Assembly: GCA_002495185.1 (NCBI GenBank)
Contig: DAEB01000042.1
Coordinates: forward strand, 59,875 to 66,128
Source: Thermoplasmata archaeon UBA184
GTDB lineage: Archaea > Thermoplasmatota > Thermoplasmata > Lutacidiplasmatales > UBA184
Direction: 5' to 3'
Length of the DNA: 6,254 nucleotides
Notes under the pieces: model-generated
Seen by the model: only the letters and a program-made list of their open reading frames with translations
What the model was told of the DNA's origin: nothing
Database searches by the model: none
Part shown: piece by piece, positions 1-6,254 of the stretch
Numbering within the stretch: position 1 is the stretch's first letter
Layout of the letters: each line of letters begins with the position of its first letter
Translations under genes and position numbers: made by a program

Positions 1-316
1 AGTCGCCGCGCCGCTCCTTCTCGATGACGGCACGGTAGATCTTCCCCGTCGTCAGATTGTGGGACCCGCCCAGGTTCTGTCCCAGGAATCGCTCGTAGTT
101 CCCGAGGTCGAGGTCCACCTCGGTCCCGTCGTCCAGCACGAAGACCTCGCCGTGTTGGTACGGGTTCATCGTGCCCGCGTCGACGTTGAGATACGGGTCG
201 ATCTTGACGATCGTGACCGGGATCCCCCGGGCCTTCAGAAGGCGGGCGAGCGACGAGGTCGTGATCCCCTTCCCGAGGCCGGAAATCACTCCGCCGCTCA
301 CGACGATTACCTTCAC
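1..316 (-). CDS. pyrG: CTP synthase, N-terminal part (runs off the left edge)
   Basis: CTP synthase makes CTP from UTP, ATP and glutamine in the cytoplasm; this is the last step of de novo pyrimidine nucleotide synthesis. The window holds the first 105 codons of an enzyme usually about 530-550 residues long, so only part of the N-terminal synthetase domain is visible and the glutaminase domain lies outside. The family's opening is clear: a P-loop variant SGGVISGLGKG (residues 7-17, K16), then KIDPYLNVDAGTM (38-50), QHGEVFVLDDG (54-64), DLDLGNYERF (68-77) and TTGKIY (89-94), ending in KERRGD. I chose the GTG at 316 because the protein then begins MKVIVVSGG, as archaeal homologs do. A GGAGGT lies at 325-320, only 3 nt before the GTG, which is unusually close. 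It is the third gene of a minus-strand pyrimidine cluster, 103 bp after pyrK, with its own candidate promoter. The family assignment is secure. Anything beyond residue 105 cannot be judged. Confidence 0.97.
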   Translation of the reverse strand, partial: MKVIVVSGGVISGLGKGITTSSLARLLKARGIPVTIVKIDPYLNVDAGTMNPYQHGEVFVLDDGTEVDLDLGNYERFLGQNLGGSHNLTTGKIYRAVIEKERRGD

Positions 317-319
317 AGA

Positions 320-325
320 ACCTCC
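320..325 (-). promoter_or_regulatory. Shine-Dalgarno of pyrG, tightly spaced
   Basis: The minus strand reads GGAGGT here, a full match to the anti-Shine-Dalgarno core, and ends 3 nt before the GTG start of pyrG. The spacing is shorter than the usual 5-9 nt. No other in-frame start gives better spacing and also keeps the conserved MKVIVVSGG opening. The site supports a leadered pyrG transcript, unlike pyrD and pyrK, whose upstream regions look leaderless. Confidence 0.6.
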
Positions 326-327
326 GA

Positions 328-344
328 CCCGCTGGGGTAGCGGG
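328..344. repeat. Inverted repeat between pyrG box A and start codon
   Basis: The plus strand reads CCCGCT, a 5-nt spacer GGGGT, then AGCGGG: a perfect 6-bp inverted repeat. It lies between the candidate box A (352-358) and the Shine-Dalgarno (320-325), so it would cover the predicted transcription start near 329. It could be a repressor operator or a hairpin at the 5' end of the mRNA. GC-rich DNA throws up such repeats by chance, so the functional reading is an inference. Confidence 0.35.
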
Positions 345-351
345 CGCTTCG

Positions 352-358
352 CATAAAG
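352..358 (-). promoter_or_regulatory. Candidate box A (TATA) of pyrG
   Basis: The minus strand reads CTTTATG, an AT-rich island in GC-rich surroundings and similar to the archaeal TTTAWA box A. Its centre is 39 bp upstream of the GTG start. With transcription starting about 26 bp downstream, near 329, the mRNA would have a leader of about 13 nt that includes the GGAGGT at 325-320. The upstream BRE is not clear. Confidence 0.5.
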
Positions 359-370
359 TCTGTGGAAAGA

Positions 371-396
371 GTTCGAACGCCGGCGGTTGCCGAACC
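371..396. repeat. Clustered palindromes upstream of pyrG promoter
   Basis: This stretch holds the 8-bp palindrome GTTCGAAC (371-378), the adjoining 8-bp palindrome CGCCGGCG (378-385), and GGTT-GCCG-AACC (385-396). GTTCG at 371-375 also pairs with CGAAC at 391-395. It sits in the 103-bp pyrK-pyrG gap, just upstream of the pyrG box A, where an archaeal activator or repressor could bind, or where a hairpin could form in the tail of the pyrK mRNA. There is no following T-tract, so a terminator is not supported. Function is unknown. Confidence 0.35.
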
Positions 397-419
397 TTCG
401 CGCGCGGGGCTCGGGCCGG

Positions 420-1196
420 TCAGAACGGCACCCGTCGGCCCGAAGAGTCCCGATGAAAGGCGCCGAAGTCGGAGGTCGCCGTGAGCCGGTCCGCGGGGAA
501 GACCGGGCCATCGATGCAGACGTGGTAGGGCCCGAGAGCGCAGGCGTCGCACATCCCGAGCGCGCACTTCATGTGGCGCTCCATCGAGCAGAAGACGGGG
601 ACCGTCCGGGCGGACGCGGCGGCCACGACCTTGCGCATCATCACTTCGGGTCCGCACGTCCAGACGACATCGAACCGTTCGGTGGCGAGGAGCTGCTCCG
701 CGACGAGCGTGACGAACCCTTTCCTCCCCTCGGACCCGTCGTCCGTTGCGACCTCGACCCGCGCCCCCATCGACTCGAACCGTCTCCGGAACAGAAGCTC
801 GGGGGCCCGGGTCGCGCCCAGCGCCACGGTCACGCTCGACCCCCGGGCGCGCGCCCGCTCCGCCGCGGGAGCGAGCACGGCGGCGCCGGAGCCACCGCTC
901 ACGACCAGGATTCTCGCGGGGGACAGGTCGAAGTGGTTCCCGTACGGTCCCCGGACGCCCACCCGGTCCCCCACCTGGGCCGATTGGGCTCGCTGGCTGG
1001 TCGAGCCCATCGCCTTGATCGTCACTCCCTTCGATGGTCCGTCCGTGTAGGAGAGGGACATCGGGATCTCGTCGTCCCCCGGGAACCAGACCATGACGAA
1101 CTGACCCGGCTCGGCCGGCGCATCGTACGGGAAGCGAAGTGTGACGGTGCTGGGGGTCTCGACCCGCCGTTCCGAGACCGCAACGACGCGTCGCAC
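420..1196 (-). CDS. pyrK: Dihydroorotate dehydrogenase electron-transfer subunit (PyrK type)
   Basis: This is the 258-residue FAD and [2Fe-2S] partner of class 1B dihydroorotate dehydrogenase. It takes electrons from the FMN of PyrD and passes them to NAD+. The N-terminal beta-barrel FAD domain (about 1-95) has GQFVMVW (31-37), PMSLSY (45-50) and GVTIKAMG (57-64). The ferredoxin-reductase-type nucleotide domain has LVVSGGSGAAVLAP (97-110) and the WTCGPEVMM segment (179-187). The C-terminal cluster segment MKCALGMCDAC (209-219) ends in VCIDGPVF (226-233). Likely cluster ligands are C211, C216, C219 and C227; C203 is an additional nearby cysteine. The last loop, C219 to C227, is short, and the IPMSLS segment lacks the Arg seen in many flavin reductases of this fold. 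The GTG at 1196 is chosen because it starts MRRVVAVSERR and lies about 26 bp from a TATA-like box with no Shine-Dalgarno, as in leaderless genes. It sits between pyrD and pyrG on the same strand. I am confident of the family. NAD+ as final acceptor is assumed from the family. Confidence 0.95.
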   Translation of the reverse strand: MRRVVAVSERRVETPSTVTLRFPYDAPAEPGQFVMVWFPGDDEIPMSLSYTDGPSKGVTIKAMGSTSQRAQSAQVGDRVGVRGPYGNHFDLSPARILVVSGGSGAAVLAPAAERARARGSSVTVALGATRAPELLFRRRFESMGARVEVATDDGSEGRKGFVTLVAEQLLATERFDVVWTCGPEVMMRKVVAAASARTVPVFCSMERHMKCALGMCDACALGPYHVCIDGPVFPADRLTATSDFGAFHRDSSGRRVPF

Positions 1197-1201
1197 GATG
1201 C

Positions 1202-1214
1202 TCTCGTAGCGAGA
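1202..1214. repeat. Short inverted repeat between pyrK box A and start
   Basis: The plus strand reads TCTCG-TAG-CGAGA, a perfect 5-bp inverted repeat with a 3-nt spacer. It lies between the candidate box A of pyrK (1219-1226) and the GTG at 1196, the position where an archaeal repressor would block polymerase. It shares the CTCG/CGAG core with the second repeat at 1228-1243. That core is common in this GC-rich DNA, so an operator role is only a possibility. Confidence 0.35.
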
Positions 1215-1218
1215 CGGC

Positions 1219-1226
1219 GATATAGA
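1219..1226 (-). promoter_or_regulatory. Candidate box A (TATA) of pyrK, leaderless spacing
   Basis: The minus strand reads TCTATATC, one of the few AT-rich octamers in the region. Its centre is about 26 bp upstream of the pyrK GTG, which is the classic archaeal distance from TATA box to transcription start. The transcript would therefore begin at or next to the start codon, in keeping with the absence of a Shine-Dalgarno. This suggests pyrK can be transcribed independently of pyrD, even though the gap is only 57 bp. Confidence 0.6.
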
Positions 1227-1227
1227 G

Positions 1228-1243
1228 GCTCGGGCGACCGAGC
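1228..1243. repeat. Hairpin-forming inverted repeat after pyrD stop
   Basis: The plus strand reads GCTCGG-GCGA-CCGAGC, a perfect 6-bp stem with a 4-nt loop. On the coding (minus) strand it starts 10 nt after the pyrD stop codon and ends just upstream of the pyrK box A, covering the place where a BRE would sit. It could stabilise the pyrD mRNA end, slow transcription, or bind a regulator of pyrK. No U-rich tract follows, so a standard archaeal terminator is not supported. Confidence 0.4.
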
Positions 1244-1253
1244 GACCGCCCGA

Positions 1254-2186
1254 TTACCCTAGACCGCGCGAGGTGGTGGGGTGCGCCACTCCGACCGCAT
1301 CCTCAACGCGGGCGAACCCGAGCTCGTCGAGAAGGCGGGAGAGCCCCTCCCGCAACCGGCCGAACACCCCGATCCCATCGAACGTCACCTGAGTTCCGAC
1401 TTCGACCGCGCGGGCGCCGGCCATGATGTACTCGAGCGCGTCTTCGGGAGTCGCGACCCCACCGACTCCGACCACGGGGATCGAGACCTTCTCGAAGATC
1501 TGCCAGACGCAGGCGAGCCCGACCGGTTTGATCGCGGGACCGCTCAGTCCCCCCAGGCCGTGCGCGAGGACCGGCCGACGGAGTCGGACATCGATCGCGA
1601 TCGCCCGGAGGGTGTTGATGGCGCTCACCGCGGCCGCGCCGCCCCGTTCCGCCGCGAGGGCGAGCGCGGCGGGGTCCCGAGTGTTCGGCGTGATCTTGGC
1701 GATGACGGGAGTCGAGACGACTTCAGTGACGGCCCGCACGACCCGCTCCACCTCCTCGGGCGTCCCCCCGATCTCGGTTCCGTAGCCCTCGGCATGAGGG
1801 CAGCTCAGGTTGAGCTCGATCGCTACGACGCCGGTCGCGGCCATCCGCTCCGCCAGAGCCGCGAACTCCTTCGCGCTGCCGCCGAAGATCGAGCCGATCA
1901 CGGTGGCGCCGGCGCGACGGGCGACCTCGATCTCCCGAGGATACTCGTCGATGCCCGGGTTCGGGAGTCCCATCGCATTGAGGAGACCCCAGCGCTCGTA
2001 GGTCTCGATCGTCGGGTTGGGGTACCCGGGTCTTGGGACGGAGCCGATCGATTTCGTGATCACTCCGCCGGCGCCGGCGTTCCACGCGCCCGCCAGCGAC
2101 TCGCCGCTTTCGCCCCAGATTCCGGACGCGAGAAGGAACGGGTTTCGAAGGTTCACGCCGGCGCAGTCGACCGTGAGCTCCGCCAC
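1254..2186 (-). CDS. pyrD: Dihydroorotate dehydrogenase, catalytic subunit (class 1B type)
   Basis: This FMN TIM-barrel enzyme oxidises dihydroorotate to orotate, the fourth step of de novo pyrimidine synthesis. It is 310 residues long, normal for the family. Visible landmarks are NPFLLASGIWG (15-25), GGVITKSIG (40-48, K45 in the FMN/substrate region), the NAMGLPNPG signature (70-78), GSIFG (98-102), ELNLSCPH (124-131) with C129 as the expected catalytic base of class 1 enzymes, KITPNT, GGLSGPAIKP, and the C-terminal phosphate-binding segment GVGGVATPEDALEYI followed by GAR. Cysteine rather than serine as base, together with the adjacent pyrK, points to the NAD-linked class 1B type. The GTG at 2186 is preferred: it begins VAELTVDCAGVNLRNPF and lies about 26 bp from a box A. 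The reading frame stays open further upstream, but only as an antisense extension through the start of clpB with no homology. It heads the minus-strand pyrimidine cluster and is divergent from clpB. Confidence 0.96.
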   Translation of the reverse strand: MAELTVDCAGVNLRNPFLLASGIWGESGESLAGAWNAGAGGVITKSIGSVPRPGYPNPTIETYERWGLLNAMGLPNPGIDEYPREIEVARRAGATVIGSIFGGSAKEFAALAERMAATGVVAIELNLSCPHAEGYGTEIGGTPEEVERVVRAVTEVVSTPVIAKITPNTRDPAALALAAERGGAAAVSAINTLRAIAIDVRLRRPVLAHGLGGLSGPAIKPVGLACVWQIFEKVSIPVVGVGGVATPEDALEYIMAGARAVEVGTQVTFDGIGVFGRLREGLSRLLDELGFARVEDAVGVAHPTTSRGLG

Positions 2187-2208
2187 GCCGAGTGGGACGG
2201 GTGGTGCC

Positions 2209-2215
2209 CTTAAAT
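2209..2215. promoter_or_regulatory. Candidate shared box A for divergent pyrD and clpB
   Basis: The plus strand reads CTTAAAT and the minus strand ATTTAAG, centred on a TTAA palindrome. It is the only AT-rich element in the 55-bp divergent gap. Its centre (2212) is 26 bp from the pyrD GTG and 30 bp from the clpB ATG. Each distance fits a box A feeding a leaderless or nearly leaderless transcript, and neither gene has a Shine-Dalgarno. The same element may recruit TBP in both orientations; this is an inference from spacing. Confidence 0.55.
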
Positions 2216-2241
2216 CGCCTCGCCCGGATGCTCCCGAGCCT

Positions 2242-4853
<2,612 letters not shown>

Positions 4854-4857
<4 letters not shown>

Positions 4858-5792
4858 CGACCGGCGTGACCGTCGCCGTGGTCGGGGCCCCGAACATCGC
4901 GAAGGAGCTCGGGAAGCGGGGGACCGAGTCGGACATCACGCTCTACAACACCGTCACCGAGGGCCACGCGACCACGCTGGTCGAGCCGACCCAGTTCCCC
5001 GAGAAGTTCGCCCCCCTCCTCACCGCCCTTGCGATGGCCGACCACTGCCTCCTCGTCGTCGCCGAGCTCTCGCGACCGGTCGCCGAGACGATCGCGACCG
5101 TCGAGATGTCCGGAGCCCCCACGACGGTCGTTCTCGGTCCCGCGGTCGGGGAGCCCGAGCTCGCCCGCGCCCTCAAAGGAGGTCGCCTCGAGAGCGCGCC
5201 TCGGGTTCCCCTGGACCTCCCGAAGCTCCGGGAGCTCGTCGAAAGCTGGAAGGCCCCCCGAGTGGAGGGACCCGTCCGCGTGCCGATCGACCATTCGTTC
5301 CCCGTCAAAGGGGTCGGGACGGTGGCGCTCGGCGTCGTCCGGGTGGGCACGCTCCACGCCCACGACCGGCTCCGGCTCTGGCCGACCCCGAAGGTCCTCG
5401 ACATCCGTTCGATCCAGGTGCACGACATCGACCGCAAGGAGGCCGAGTGCGGCGAGCGCGTCGGCGTGGCCCTCAAGGGAGTCGACGCGGACGAGCTCTC
5501 CCGAGGCCAGGTCCTCGCGCCCGAGGGCGCGCTCGCCGAGGGAGCCGAGCTAAGGGGTTCGCGGTTCGTTCGATGTCGGTACTACCGGGGGGATGCGGGG
5601 GCGGGAGCGGCCGTGCACGTCTCGCATGGCCTCCAGGTGGTTCCGGCCGAGATCGGGGAGGTCGGACCGTCCGGGGCTCGGGTGACCGCGGACCGGCCGC
5701 TCGTCCGAATGGTGGGCTCGTCCGCGTACCTCATCGACCTCTCGGTCCCCGCGGGACCCCGGCTGATCGGCTCGTTCGCGGTCGAGGGGTGA
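4854..5792 (+). CDS. Archaeal EF-Tu/SelB-like protein with degenerate GTPase domain
   Basis: This 312-residue protein resembles archaeal translation elongation factors of the EF-Tu/SelB group. Its domain II barrel is recognisable at about 142-222, with HSFPVKGVGTVALGVV (147-162), GTLHAHDRLRL (165-175), VRSIQ-like DIRSIQVHD (183-191) and GERVGVALKG (200-209). A domain III-like barrel follows to the end. The N-terminal part (about 1-137) has the size and start of a G domain, but no P-loop: VVGAPNIAKELGKRG (9-23) stands where GHVDHGKT would be, VEPTQFPEKF (43-52) replaces DxPGH, and there is no NKxD. GTP binding and hydrolysis are therefore unlikely. I know of similar proteins in methanogens annotated EF-Tu/IF-2/RF-3 family GTPase, with no established role that I can state. 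Start GTG 4854 overlaps the clpB stop by 4 nt (GTGA) and has a GGAGGT 7 nt upstream, so it is co-transcribed with clpB. A true selenocysteine factor is unlikely without GTPase motifs. A ribosome- or tRNA-related adaptor is a guess. Confidence 0.8.
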
Positions 5793-5793
5793 G

Positions 5794-5820
5794 GTTCGCC
5801 GGGGTCCGCCCTAGGCGAAC
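5794..5820. repeat. Hairpin across the convergent gene junction
   Basis: GTTCGCC (5794-5800) is the exact reverse complement of GGCGAAC (5814-5820). Within the 13-nt loop, GGG (5802-5804) can pair with CCC (5809-5811) around TCCG, lengthening the structure. It spans the 18-bp gap between the SelB-like gene and the convergent PAN gene and includes the last two codons of PAN. It would fold in both transcripts and may mark or protect both 3' ends. No T-rich tract follows on either strand, so a canonical archaeal terminator is not shown. Confidence 0.45.
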
Positions 5821-6254
5821 ATCGTGACGGACTCCTTGCGGAGCTCTTCCTCGCCGACGACCTTCTCGATCGCACGGTCGAAGTCCGCCGTCGTCACGCT
5901 GTCGCGCTCCTCGCGGATCGCCCACATGCCGGCCTCCGTGCAGATCGCACGGATGTCGGCCCCCGTCGCGCCTTCGCAGCGGTTGGCGAGCGCCTCGAAG
6001 TCGATCGGCTCGTGGAGCGCCATGCCGCGAGTGTGGATCTTGAAGATCTCCGCTCGTCCCCCGAACGACGGCACCGGAACCTCGATGATCCGGTCGAATC
6101 GCCCGGGCCGCAGAAGCGCGTCGTCCAGGATGTCGGGGCGGTTCGTCGCCGCGATGATCTTGACGTTCGAGAGCGGCTCGAACCCGTCCATCTCCGCGAG
6201 GAGCTGCATCAGCGTGCGCTGGACCTCGCGGTCGCCGCTCGTGGCGACCTCGAG
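5811..6254 (-). CDS. pan: Proteasome-activating nucleotidase, C-terminal part (runs off the right edge)
   Basis: PAN is the hexameric AAA+ ATPase that unfolds proteins and feeds them to the archaeal 20S proteasome. It is the relative of the eukaryotic 26S Rpt subunits. Only the last 147 residues are here, out of roughly 400-430 usual for the family; the coiled coil, OB domain and Walker motifs lie beyond 6254. The visible part starts at LEVATSGDREVQRT, continues with LMQLLAEMDGFEP and the second region of homology IIAATNRPDILDD (sensor 1 Asn), and has arginine fingers in LLRPGRFDR. The AAA+ lid helices contain GATGADIRAICTEAGMWAIREER. These are PAN/Rpt signatures, distinguishing it from Cdc48/VAT or FtsH. 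The C-terminus is TMFA, with Phe where the docking motif hydrophobic-Tyr-X normally has Tyr. It converges on the SelB-like gene with an 18-bp gap. Confidence 0.94.
   Translation of the reverse strand, partial: LEVATSGDREVQRTLMQLLAEMDGFEPLSNVKIIAATNRPDILDDALLRPGRFDRIIEVPVPSFGGRAEIFKIHTRGMALHEPIDFEALANRCEGATGADIRAICTEAGMWAIREERDSVTTADFDRAIEKVVGEEELRKESVTMFA

Noticed and set aside
387..1262. 291-codon plus-strand open frame opposite pyrK
   Set aside because: It lies entirely antisense to a well-supported PyrK, is compositionally biased (His, Arg, Gly, Asp) and has no family resemblance or start signals.
1281..2213. 310-codon plus-strand open frame opposite pyrD
   Set aside because: Antisense shadow of pyrD, with biased composition and no motifs.
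2017..2241. Upstream in-frame extension of clpB to an ATG at 2017
   Set aside because: The added 75 residues run antisense to the N-terminal half of pyrD and lack homology. ClpB proteins start with the Clp N-domain, which begins at 2242, and a box A lies between.
2187..2241. Heat-shock operator (Phr/HSR1-like) upstream of clpB
   Set aside because: I looked for a CTAAC-N5-GTTAG type palindrome near the box A and saw none.
5447..5827. 126-codon plus-strand open frame over the end of the SelB-like gene
   Set aside because: Arg/Gly-rich frame shadow within the SelB-like coding sequence; no family or ribosome-binding site.

Overview
This window is GC-rich DNA (G or C dominates third codon positions) that looks archaeal. 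The evidence is the C-terminal part of a proteasome-activating nucleotidase, PyrD/PyrK/PyrG proteins of archaeal type, an EF-Tu/SelB-like protein of a kind I associate with methanogen-related Euryarchaeota, and short AT-rich box A (TATA) elements placed about 26 bp upstream of start codons that have no leader. I read it as a euryarchaeon, possibly a high-GC Thermoplasmatota-like or methanogen-related lineage. Finer placement is not supported by what can be seen here.

The left third (1-2186) is a minus-strand pyrimidine cluster. In transcription order it holds pyrD (dihydroorotate dehydrogenase catalytic subunit, FMN), pyrK (its FAD/[2Fe-2S] electron-transfer subunit), and the start of pyrG (CTP synthase, which runs off the left edge). 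PyrD and PyrK together should form a class 1B enzyme that oxidises dihydroorotate to orotate and passes the electrons to NAD+. CTP synthase makes the last pyrimidine nucleotide of the pathway. Each gene has its own candidate box A, so this looks like a co-located set with several promoters more than one tight operon. The short gaps upstream of pyrK and pyrG also contain inverted repeats placed like operators.

A 55-bp gap (2187-2241) separates pyrD from the divergent plus-strand gene clpB. A single box A-like element in its middle is spaced suitably for both genes. clpB encodes a complete 871-residue ClpB/Hsp104-type disaggregase with both AAA+ modules and the full middle domain. Its stop codon overlaps the GTG start of a 312-residue EF-Tu/SelB-like protein. 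That protein has kept translation-factor domains II and III, but its N-terminal GTPase-like domain has lost the nucleotide-binding motifs.

At the right edge, a minus-strand gene enters from outside the window. It is the C-terminal 147 residues of the proteasome-activating nucleotidase, convergent with the SelB-like gene and only 18 bp from it. A 27-bp hairpin covers the junction. The PAN C-terminus reads Met-Phe-Ala where the proteasome-docking tail is classically hydrophobic-Tyr-X.

The right half therefore groups protein quality control (ClpB disaggregation, PAN-proteasome degradation) with a translation-factor paralog of unknown function. No RNA gene, CRISPR array, mobile element or gene-free stretch longer than about 100 bp was seen.
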